From assembly GCA_963921825.1 (NCBI GenBank), contig OY997593.1:58202039-58266038 (forward strand): DNA of 64,000 nt, read 5' to 3'. Source of the DNA: Erodium maritimum. Taxonomy: Eukaryota > Streptophyta > Magnoliopsida > Geraniales > Geraniaceae. The notes beneath the pieces were generated by a model that searched no databases, was not told the origin of the DNA, and saw nothing but the letters and a program-made list of their open reading frames with translations. Positions 33,597-44,052 of the stretch are shown piece by piece (the stretch's first letter is position 1; each line of letters begins with the position of its first letter). Both the position numbers and the translations under genes were made by a program.

Positions 33597-34307
33597 GAGC
33601 ATGCACAATAAAAGAATCACGTATGAAGATTATGATGTGCGAATCATATATTGATTGGATTTTTGGCCCTTTAAATTAAGCTAAGTTCCATAATAAGGGC
33701 ATGAGTGTTGAGTGGATGTTGATAATTAATTATTTTTTGGCTGAATTTATTAAATTCAGATTTAAAACATACATACTAAATAAAATTGATAAAATTAATT
33801 AACTAAAGTACAAATTAAAATTGTACTTGTAATTAATAAAAAAAAATTAATTAAATAAATACCAAATAATACCATATAAAGATGGGTTCCAATGTCGTTG
33901 CACGTATGCGGTTGAGTCGAGCCGTCCGACATTGTTGATCGGATTTTTGAGAGTGAAAGTAAAGTGAAAATTGAGAAAAGTGTTGGTAGTTTGATGAATA
34001 GGGAGGGAATATTTATAGGTGGGTAAAATTTAATTTTTTTATGTGTTTTTCGTATTTATTTTAATTACAAAAAGTTAATCAGCCGAGCCACGTGTCAGCG
34101 CGTCACTGGCCAACCCCGACTCACGATTCACGAACCAGCGACTCACAATTGTGAGTCGCGGTTCGGGGTGCGAATGGAAACCCATAATTTAGTGGTTCGC
34201 GAGTCGCGACTAACGCGCTCCACAACGTGCAAATTGCGACTCGCGAACCACAAAATCACGAATTGCGATTCGCGATTCGCGACATGAGTTGCACACTATG
34301 TGTGCTC
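33597..34307 (-). mobile_element. PIF/Harbinger deletion derivative, TSD TTA
   Basis: The ends GAGCATGCACAA and (reverse complement) GAGCACACATAG are inverted repeats flanked by TTA at 33594-33596 and 34308-34310, the 3-bp TWA duplication of PIF/Harbinger. On the minus strand it holds TATAAATA (34017-34010) and an ATG at 33932 starting MSDGSTQPH, parallel to TATAAATA and MSGDEDTRS in the element at 37307-39234. So it keeps the promoter and the first codons of an ORF1 and has lost the rest. Confidence 0.87.
34139..34251. repeat. Palindrome and hairpin in the Harbinger derivative
   Basis: A perfect 20-bp palindrome CGACTCACAATTGTGAGTCG lies at 34139-34158. A perfect 16-bp inverted repeat GTGGTTCGCGAGTCGC is at 34192-34207 and 34236-34251. 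Further GCGATTCGCGATTCGCGA words follow at 34262-34282. Subterminal repeats of this kind may bind the ORF1 protein; that is inference. Confidence 0.9.
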
Positions 34308-34310
34308 TTA

Positions 34311-35108
34311 TGTATTTTTTTTAGAGGAACGATATGTTTATATATTTTTGAGCATGAACTAAGAGTTTGTTAATGAATTTTAGAATAATCAAAAGACAAT
34401 GTATGATAACTGGAAAGATGAAAAGGGTAAGACACAAATTTAGTGAAAATCGAAACGTTAACCTTATAGCAATGATACTCGGGTATTTCATGCATAAATC
34501 TAGGGGGCCTTATTCAATCGGTGATTGGCACGAGAGATTCACCTGGTTTTTTATGTCTCGGCTCGAACAGGCTTGTGTTGTCTCGACAAGCTGCCAAGGA
34601 GTTTCCTAGGAAGTGGAGGTTGAGGGTCGGGTAGAATCTAATCTTGATAGGGTAGGGTGTGGTTCCTCTAGGACACCCCATGATGCCTTATTCGTCTCAT
34701 TTGGACCAGCGAGGATGCTTAGCAGACCTTGTCTCTACCCCATCAGGGTCGTCTCCCCACTTGAGGTATTGTTCTAGAGTCCTCCTTGTCGGTTCTGAGG
34801 ATGGCCACCAGCCCCTACACCTAAGGGTGAGGGCCGATAAAGAGGTTGGTAGGCCGCCTGGGAATCTTGGCCATGATCTCCTCCGCGTCTGAGGTGCATC
34901 GATCTAATCGAGTAGTGCTACTAGTCAGTCATCCCTTGCTCCAATCCCTGGGCTACGTTCGGCATGCTTGAAATTTTTTATCGGTTTGTACCATAACTGG
35001 TAGATATAGCTAATTACTGTATGCATAAGGCACTTCAAATCATACATTTTCTTATCAACCTACATCTCCTCATAAACTAAGTTACGTAGGTGCAAGTAAA
35101 TTGTCTAT
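34311..35108. other. No gene recognised
   Basis: A GC-richer stretch at 34500-34900 has short ORFs but no domain. It may be part of an older retroposon. Confidence 0.4.
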
Positions 35109-36960
35109 TTATTTTTTTCTCCCTTTACAACGTACAAAAAAGAACAGACACAGAATATAAACGTTCGAAGTTCTTGTAATACTAGAACCGTCACAGGCGG
35201 TTCTGAAACGCCGCATAGGCAGGAAGGAAATATTGGGGGAAAGAATATGGAACTGGAAGTCCTGATCAAAGGTCCGAGTGTGGACTACATCAGTAGTAGG
35301 AGGCAAGGCTTTCACTAGGGACCCCTTCCAGAGCCAGTCATTGAAGCCTGAGGAGACTAACATTCCTCTTGGCGAGGAAACTTACCAGCCCTCGCCTGAT
35401 CATTCTAGGGAGCACCAGCAACAGTCCTCTTCACTCCTCCGGTAGTAGCTTCTTCACTGTCTCTATGCCCAGGCGGAATGGGCGTAGAAACTTCAATGAC
35501 CCTGCTACCAAAGAGCTGGCCGGTCACCAAATTTTTCTAGTCGGGATCCACCTTCCCGGTCTGGGTGCCCACCCGAGGTTCTGTATCATTAGACACAATG
35601 CTCGGGGAAACACACGGGTTCCTCCTTTGAGACGAGGAACTCTTAGATATAGTGCTCGAGAATAAGTACCCAAAGCTTGGTGGACCAGTCGACAGTGAGG
35701 ACTCCTTTCAATATGTGGCATATGGCTTCACCAGTTTGTCCTTCTGAAACTCCAAGATCGAGGAATCATACCTCGGGGTACCATGTAGCTCCAGCTCACA
35801 TTCTTGCACTACACGGTCGATCATTCCACAGGTGAAGCAGAAGTTCAGGAGCTTCGTGTATGTGAGGTCAAACCTCACAGGCTCTAGGAAATCCTTGAAC
35901 TGAAGCACCAATCCCCGTCATAGTGTGCGTTCCACCATGTGCCAGTAGTGTACCCTCACAGCATTGCTCCAACACATCCCCCATTGGTCGTAAGGAACTT
36001 CCACACCCAACCCCAATGTGTCGTTGATCGTCTCTCTTGTCGCCTTCGTCCGAACCAGGGTGGAAGGCCCCGAGTATGAACCCATAATTGTATACGGTCC
36101 AACACAGTAAGATCCCGAGCACAAGGTTCTAGGTCCCCAGGAAAGAGCGGACGCCCGTCGAAACACCAAGTTTCGGTACCCCAAACCCAGGCTCTATACT
36201 TCGTCGTCCTAAAATAGAAGCCTTAGAGACCTGGGCCGAGGTCCTTGATAACCAAGCCCTCCGTAGACCGACCCCATGCGGTGGTGATGATACGAAGGAG
36301 GATCTCCTTCAGGGGACGCCGTGGGGCCCAAAGCTTTCTTGCCAACTCAAAATACTGGCGCGCAAGGATAGAGGAATTGATCGAGGAATATGGGACCACC
36401 ACTTCCACCTCCTCATCCACCTCAAGGGAGCAGGACGAACGACCGTCTTGAAGCACCATCATGGAAGTCAACAGATCCAGTCTGGCCACAACAGTGGGTG
36501 ATGGTGGATCCTCCAAGGATTTAGCCACTAGTCAGCCACGAGTCATTCCAACCGGGACGGTGAGAATGGAAGGTATAAATGGAATCTTATCCGTAGTAGG
36601 AGACGGACGCCCCAATCCCACCGTTTTATGACCAACGTCGAGAAATCAACGATCGGAGCTTTACCACGCGTCGGGTCACACTGCAGTAGAGGAGGAGACT
36701 CACTCTCACCACGAGGAGGAGGGCCAATAGGAACAAACGGAGCAGGAGATGGGACAACCAGAGGCAGCGGAAGAGAAACCGAGGGAAGGTTACTTGCGGA
36801 TGAAGCAACACCTTTAGCTCTCATCGGTCGTCCTTGACGTGGTTTCTAGAGGCCGGTGTGGAGGCACCCATCACAAAAGGCACCAAGGTTGTAGAGGTTG
36901 GGGATCGTGATGAATCCACCGTGAGAGAAGGAGGCGCAGCGAGGATCCCGGCTATGGTTT
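35109..36960 (-). pseudogene. LINE ORF1 remnant (DUF4283 with zinc knuckle), minus strand
   Basis: Read on the minus strand. An N-terminal Pro/Ser-rich part lies at 36824-36543. A DUF4283-like start follows (LARKLWAPRRPLKEILLRII, TTAWGRSTEGLVIKDLGPGL) at about 36400-36223, then, after frame breaks, the knuckle LNFCFTCGMIDRVVQECE at about 35850-35800 and TPRYDSSILEFQKDK. In the knuckle CX2CX4HX4C the histidine position is changed (DRV instead of GHV). It would bind LINE RNA if intact. No ORF2 frame follows downstream. The T-rich stretch near 35105 may be the poly(A) end; no TSD was found. Confidence 0.72.
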
Positions 36961-37593
36961 CCTTTTATGTCCTCCTACGTTGGGCCTTTAAAAGTTGAGA
37001 TGCTTCAAGAGAGAGCAGAGTCCTCAATGGAGAGAGTTTCCCCGGACGAGACGTGACATGGCCGATAGAGACTATAACAGCAGTGTCGGCGACAAAAATA
37101 TGATTAGAGAGTACCATAATTGTAGGACTAAGGGTGGGTTATGCACTTGAGACACAAGAGAGAAGTCCTTATTTTCCAAAATCTTCCCTTGGTTGTAAGT
37201 CGAACATAGAAAGTACAACTATAAACATTTTTCTTAAAATTTCACCAATTTCATAATACTTTTAAAAAAAATTGAGAGTTTTGTTCTCACAAAATTAATT
37301 GAGTAAGAGCATGTACAACGGACCGGCTCATCGGCCCGGCTCGCTTTTTTGCGGGCCACAGAACGCGGGCCATCCCGTTGTGTGACGGCCTCTACGTGTC
37401 CCGTGTCCCGAAAAAACGTGGGTCGGGCCGAGGCCCGCGTCCCACAACCGCGGGATGGGCCGAAGCCCGCTTCCGGCCGCCCGCCAATCCCCGCCTGCCA
37501 CGTGTCCCTGTAGAAGAAAGTAAATCCGACTGTTTGCCAACGGTCGGAAACAGTAAAATTATTTATTTATTTAATCTAGTTCATTATTTACCC

Positions 37594-37601
37594 TATAAAT
37601 A
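37594..37601 (+). promoter_or_regulatory. TATA box of the Harbinger ORF1
   Basis: TATAAATA lies 92 bp upstream of the ORF1 ATG at 37693. The 711-bp relative at 33597-34307 keeps the same arrangement on the minus strand. Confidence 0.8.
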
Positions 37602-37692
37602 CCCCAACCCCATTTTTTTCACTCACCCATTCTCCAATTTCACTCTCCCATTCCTAAATTCTACTCTCTCATTCTCAATATTCTCGTGAATA

Positions 37693-38891
37693 ATGTCGGG
37701 CGACGAAGATACGCGTTCACAATCAGGGGATGACGATATAGGATTCTCCCCCGAGGAACTAGCACGGGATTTTCGCGACATTTTAACGCAACCTGGTGAG
37801 ACCTCCGCTTTCTCGCCATATACGCAACCGGGTTCGAGCTCAGGTAATTTCAAATTATCGTTAAGTGTTTCATTTATTGTTTTTTTAAATTAATTTTTGT
37901 AATTGATTGTTGTTTTTTTAATTTATTTTTGAAATTTATTTGTTTTAATTTCATTTTTAAAATACTTTTGTAATAAATGTTTTGTAATTTCATTTTTTCA
38001 AAGTCAATTCCGTCAACAACAATTCAACTCATCGCAACCACAATTCAACCCATCGCAGACACAGTTGTACCAGATGCTGCCACCAGGTTACCATCCGCCG
38101 CCACAAGGTTACCATCCGCCGCCACAAGGTTACTAGCCGTCGCCATAAGGTTACCACCCGCCGCCACAAGGTTACCAGTCGCCGCCACAAGGTTACCAGC
38201 TTCCACCATAATTCTATAACTACCCCGATTTTCCACTACCCAACTGTCCCGGCACCCATATGTCGTCGCAATCATCCTTTGTGAGACCTTCCCATCGACG
38301 ACCTCAAGCACCACCACAACCACAGAGGACTTCGACCATCGAGGCAGACAAACACCTCATAGAGTGCTGGCTCTCGACAACAAGAGACCCGATTAAGTGA
38401 AACTCCCAATCCGGAAACACATTCTGGTGCAATGTTGTGAGAAAGTTCAACGCGACCGCAGAACACCGCCGCTACGAGTGGAATGCTATCAAGAAACATT
38501 GGCCAGAAATCAGTCACAGACAAGGAGGTTCCTCGGTTATCTGAAGACTTCCAAGAGCGAGTACCACAACGGCTGGAACCATGAGGACCACATGAGAGCG
38601 GCGAAGGAAATGTGGTTCAATACCAAGGAGGAAGAAAGACCGAAGGAGCACCCAAAGAATTTCGACCTCGATCATTGGGTTGTCGGGCTTGAGGACAATG
38701 AGAAGTTCGCTGCCGAGGAAGGCTCCATGGGTACTGTCCGCCGACAACAACGCTAACAACAAAAACGCTTGGATGAGTTGGAAGAGCACCAGTTGTTGAA
38801 GGCCCGACTTGCGAGAGTCATGAATACCCTTGAAGGTGAACTTGAAGCTCTTCGAGAACAAAAAACACCACCGGCTATACCATCACAATGA
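37693..38891 (+). pseudogene. Harbinger ORF1, Myb/SANT-like DNA-binding protein
   Basis: Exon 1 (37693-37843) encodes MSGDEDTRSQSGDDDIGFSP, an acidic N-terminus, and ends at CAG|GTAATT. An AT-rich intron follows and exon 2 starts near 38004. It encodes a Gln/Pro repeat (GYHPPPQ units, about 38085-38215), then a Myb/SANT-like domain (IEADKHLIECWLSTTRDPIK, NTFWCNVVRKFNA, RRYEWNAIKKHW) and, after a frameshift near 38525, a C-terminal part (YHNGWNHEDHMRAAKEMWFN, FDLDHWVVGLEDNEKF) and a coiled coil (RLDELEEHQLLKARLARVMN). Such ORF1 proteins bind Harbinger ends and help import the transposase. At least five stops and a frameshift kill it; several stops are CAA/CAG to TAA/TAG within repeat units whose neighbours keep CAA. 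Confidence 0.82.
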
Positions 38892-39582
<691 letters not shown>

Positions 39583-39648
39583 AAAACATGAACCTTCTAT
39601 TCTCTACAACTGAAAATAACCAAAAAAAATATAATTAAATCGATGACT

Positions 39649-41330
39649 TTTTTTTTTACCAACACGAATTTATTAAGAACTTTTTTTATAACCTCGAAAA
39701 TTTATTAGAAAAAACACTATCCAAAGAGGACAGGGGAGCTCTATTAAGGGGAGCTAAAAAGACAAAGCCCTTTCCTAAAGTAAACAAGCGAAAAAAAACT
39801 ATCCAACTTTCTTCTTGACGGCCAAAGCTCGGAGTTAAACCCACGCATCAGGTCCAGGAGATGACACTGCACCGCCATACTATTTCTTTGACCTGGTGAA
39901 ATGAAGGTAAGTGGGAATCTTGAAAGAAACTGGTTGTTTCTTCGAAGGATTACAACTAGGTTTAAGGACGACGTCCTTCCAAGGACTGCCCTGCTCTTGA
40001 ACCGACAATTGAATAATCATTTCGGGCAGACCAGGATCAGCTCCCGACTCCTCACCCACAATACGGATTGGGTTTGCACCGAGTTGGGTCGGGTCTGAGT
40101 TGATTTGGATCGAACTTTGGGTCAGTTGATGGGTTGCTTGACCCACAAGCAACCCATCCAACCCAAGGTGAACCTATCCTTCAGCCAGACTGTCCAGTAC
40201 CTTATCTTCTCTTACCTTCCCTTGATCAGCATCTAAAATCACAGAAGGATTGATACCGCAATCAATGGCAAGATTGTAATCAACGACAAAATCTGAATTG
40301 AAATTCAAACTGGGTTGATTGATCAACGATCCTCCGTCTGCGCCTGAATCACGTCCAATAGCCACGCTGCCGGAAAAGACCATGTAGTTGATTCTGGCTC
40401 AACCTCCATGGGAGCCCTAACCCCAACTTGTTCCAAAGCATCCAATCCAGACGTTATTTTTTCTGCGATCTTCTTTGTGCTCTATTCTACGATTGGTTTC
40501 TACTAGTTCTCCGGTGAAGGCTCAACCACCGCCAAATCATCTTGGAACTCCACCCTTTTTGAAACACTATCCAACACGGGGTGTTCCGTTCTTTTATATC
40601 CAAGAGCAGACACATCGTTCATGCACTGTTTCTCGCGAACATAGATATCAGTCATGCTCTGCTTCAGGCTATCGAGGCTATCTGTCCTGCTCCTGGCCAT
40701 AGCGACGAACAACACATATCCGTTCAATTCTAGCCTATTCATGCAATCAACAACCTTAATCACTGAATCCTTCACCTTAAATCGCACAAAGCCATACATC
40801 TGAGCCTTGCGATTGGGGCGGCTGAGCGCAACCGAGGAAACAATCTCTCCAAAGGGTGAAAAGGTGTCCCTAAGCTATTCCGCAGTAGTGCCTTAAGGAA
40901 ACTTGCAGACAAATAGTTCGTCTTTAACTAATTTTCTTTGTACTCTGGCTCAGGCTTAAACTTCATCGTCTGACAACCATTTTTCGGGAGGATCAACGCC
41001 CCAGAATGACCTGAAACCTCACCAACGCATGTCTACGTAACCTTCACGGTAGGTCTCCTTCTCCGTTTAAGATGACCAGTATCGGACTTATCCGCAAACT
41101 TCCGGTTCACAATGTCCCTCACTTCTTCAACGAATGCCTTCTTTTCCGACACCTTCAGCGTCTCGTTCCAGACTTTTGAATCAGACACAGAATCACCCTT
41201 AGAGAAGCTCTAGGTCAGATGGTCGAGCATGACTTTGCTTCCGAGCTCGTCGACCTCCACTGGCAGATTTCTTCCCCACTGATTTTGTCCCCGAAGCTCG
41301 AACTGGATCCCCATCCTTCATGGCTAGAGA
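39649..41330 (-). mobile_element. LINE derivative with RRM-type ORF1, 5' end cut by a copia LTR
   Basis: A T-run at 39649-39658 is the poly(A) tail in reverse. The minus-strand body carries an RRM-containing ORF1 (about 40930-40503) and no endonuclease or RT. The upstream end meets the copia LTR at 41331, so any 5' TSD would lie elsewhere. Confidence 0.72.
40503..40930 (-). pseudogene. LINE ORF1 RNA-recognition motif (RRM)
   Basis: Upstream of the ATG at 40799 the same strand reads LFVCKFP, then a stop, GTTAE, a stop and LRDTFSPFGEIVSSVALSRP. After this come MYGFVRFKVKDSVIKVVDCM and LNGYVLFVAMARS. RNP2 (LFVCKFP) and RNP1 (YGFVRF) are in the right order and spacing for one RRM. Some plant L1 lineages (the BNR type of sugar beet) have an RRM in ORF1 instead of a zinc knuckle. 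It would bind element RNA. Two stops in the RRM inactivate it. Confidence 0.8.
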
Positions 41331-41482
41331 TGTTGCTAGCCCATTTTAGGAAATGAGAATTCGCTCTCATTCAACTTGCTTTGATCATACACAAAGTACA
41401 TCTACTTATACACAAAGATAAGGGCTTCTCTACTTATACTCTTCATTAATGGGGACTTATAAACTACTCTCTATTAATTACA
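41331..41482 (-). repeat. Short copia LTR, 3' LTR on the minus strand
   Basis: On the minus strand it starts TGTAATTAATAG directly after the polypurine tract TTGAGGGGGAG and probably ends GCTAGCAACA at 41331. At 152 bp it is very short. The 5' partner was not found, so the inner end is set by the TG...CA rule only. Confidence 0.65.
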
Positions 41483-44020
41483 CTCCCCCTCAAGTTGGAG
41501 CATAGATATTAGTCATGCCTAGCTTGTTACAAAGATAATCAACCCGAGTACCCGGAAGTGCTTTGGTGAACAAATCTCTTAATTGATCTCCGGTCTTCAC
41601 ATATGCGGTGGTGATCAAATTTTACTGAAGTTTTTCATGGATGAAATGAGAATCTATCTCAATATGTTTGGTTCGTTCATGAAACACGGGATTTGAGGCA
41701 ATATAAAGAGCAGCTTGATTATTACACCATAATTTTGCGGGCATGGAGACTTTGAGACCAAGTTCTGAAAGCAGTTGGTAGATCCACATTATTTCACTTA
41801 CAGAGTAGGTCATGGCTCTGTATTCTGATTCATCACTAGAGCGAGAAAATACATTTTGTTTCTTTCTTTTCCATGAGATAAAATTGCCTCCTACAAATAC
41901 ATAGTATCCTGAAGTGGATCGACGCTCAATCTTGCATCCTTCCCAATCCGCATATGTAAAACACTCTATATGAGTATGGTTGTGGTTCTGATAGAGTATA
42001 CCTCGTTCAGGTGCTCCTTTTAGATAAGCCATGATATGTTCGAGGGCGGTTCAATGCTCAACTGTAAGAGGAGACATACACTGACTTACAATGCTCACTG
42101 AGTATGCAATATCAGGTCGAGTTACCGTAAGATAATTTAGTTTTCCCACAATTCTTCTATACCTCTCTGCATTCTCAAATAATTATCCTTCTTTCATGAG
42201 TTGCGTATTCTGAGGCATTGGGGCAAAACATGGTTTGACTCCTAACTTCCCAGTTTCCATTAACAAGTCTAGTACATATTTTCTTTGAGATAAGAAAATT
42301 CCCTTCTTGATACTTCTTCTCCCAAAAAAAATACTTCAAAGCTCCTAAATCTTTGGTATTGAATTGACTGTGAAGAAACGACTTTAGAGAAGATATTCCC
42401 ACCTCATCGATGCCGGTGATAACAATGCCATCCACATATACCACTAGAAGAATAACACATGTTGGAGAGATCCTGTAAAACACAAAGTGATCGGACTTGC
42501 TCTTGTTCATACAAAACTTTTCCACTACTTGGCTAAACTTTCCAAACCACGCTCGAGGGCTCTGTTTGAGCCCATATAATGATTTCTAAAGATGACATAC
42601 CAGTCTAGACTCCCCCTGAGCAACAAAACCGGGAGGTTGCTCCACATAGACTTCCTCAAGCAAGTCCTCATGCGAGAAAGCATTTTAAATATCCAACTGG
42701 TATAATGGTCATTCATAAGTGGTTGTCAAAGAGATAAATAACCGAACAGAAGTCAGTTTAGCAACAGGGGAAAAAGTGTCGAAGTAATCCACCCCATAAG
42801 TTTGAGCGAAGCCTTTACCCACATGTCGAGCCTTAAGACGGGCTAGAGAGCCATCAGAGTTGAATTTAATAGAAAAAAAACCCACTTACAACCAATAGCC
42901 TTTTTCCTGGGAGGCAGCGGAACCATTCGCATCCAGTGCACTCATCTCTTCTATCATCGTTGAACGCTAGCCAGGATGAGACAATGTTTCTTGAACAGTT
43001 TTAGGAAGGGAGACTGAATCAAGAGAGGCTATGAAGGAATATGATGAAGGAGACAATTGATCATATGTTACAAAGGAAGAGCTAAAATACATATATTGTC
43101 ATCTACCTTTGCGAAGGGCGATAGGGAGGTCGTCAGGATCTGGTGGCGAAGATGAACTTGGCTCCGGGCATGTAGCAGGAGGGGCCTGTGTAGCGGGAGG
43201 TGTTTGTCGAAGGGAATAAATGTATCGGATTGGTAGGGGCGGTGGTGGTGGTGGTGGTGGGTCCGGAACTGTATGCATAAATAGTACCGGCGTGGTGGTA
43301 GGTGCAAGTACAATCAGTTCTTGATGGAGATGTGGTAGACTAACAAGTCATCGTTCTCCCCCTGTCTTGGAGTGTGAGGAATTGTCAAATAAAAGAAAGG
43401 AGGATGTTCCATAAAACTGACATCAATGGAGACAAGATACCGGTGGAGGTCTGGATAATAACAACGATATCCTTTCTGTAACCGAGAATACCCCAAGAAA
43501 ACATACTTGACCGATTTTGGATCCAGTTTTGTACGACTAGGGAGAACATCACGGACAAAACATGTACTCTCAAAGATACGAGGAGTAATAGGAAAAAGAG
43601 GTTTTGTGGGAAATAAGACCTGATACGAGATGTCACCTTGAAGGACCGAAGAATGCATACAATTAATGGGAAAACATGGAGTGGAGACAGCGTCAGCCCA
43701 AAATATTTTAATACATGAGCTTGAAACAAAAGGGCTCTCGCAGTTTCAAGAAGATGTCTGTTTTTTCTTTCAGCAACACCATTTTGAGATGGAGTGTCAA
43801 CGCAAGAAGATTCATGAAGGATACCATTATGAGCCATGTAAGTAGTGAATGGCTCATAAAAATATTTTTTTGCGTTGTCATTTCTCAAGATACGAACATT
43901 AGTACCAAACTGCGCTTGTATTTCAACACAAAAAGCAGTAAAATGAGAAAATAACTCTGAATGATTTTTTATGAAATAAAGCCATGTAGTTCAGGAAAAA
44001 TCATCCACAAAAGAGACAAA
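41483..44020 (-). pseudogene. Copia RNase H, RT and integrase remnant, minus strand
   Basis: In minus-strand order: integrase core from FVSFVDDFS at 44019 (a stop follows), IQAQFGTNVRILRNDNAKKY, PSQNGVAERKNRHLLETARA (catalytic Glu kept) and KSVKYVFLGYSRLQKGYRCY. A linker with a His-run from (GGT)n at 43240-43262 follows. RT has [35 protein letters not shown] and VVYVDGIVITG, where YVDD has lost its second Asp. RNase H has STSGYYVFVGGNFISWKRKK, YRAMTYSVSEIMWIYQLLSE, KHIEIDSHFIHEKLQ and the tail LCNKLGMTNIYAPT. Several stops and frameshifts occur. The upstream part of integrase is at 52442-52866. Confidence 0.9.
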
Positions 44021-44052
44021 GGATAAAGCCATGTAGTTCAGGAAAAATCATC
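43976..44052. repeat. 30-bp direct repeat at a rearrangement breakpoint
   Basis: 43976-44005 and 44023-44052 are identical 30-mers 47 bp apart. The first copy belongs to copia integrase. The second follows AGAGACAAA and GGATAAA and leads straight into truncated gypsy LTR sequence. Confidence 0.95.
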
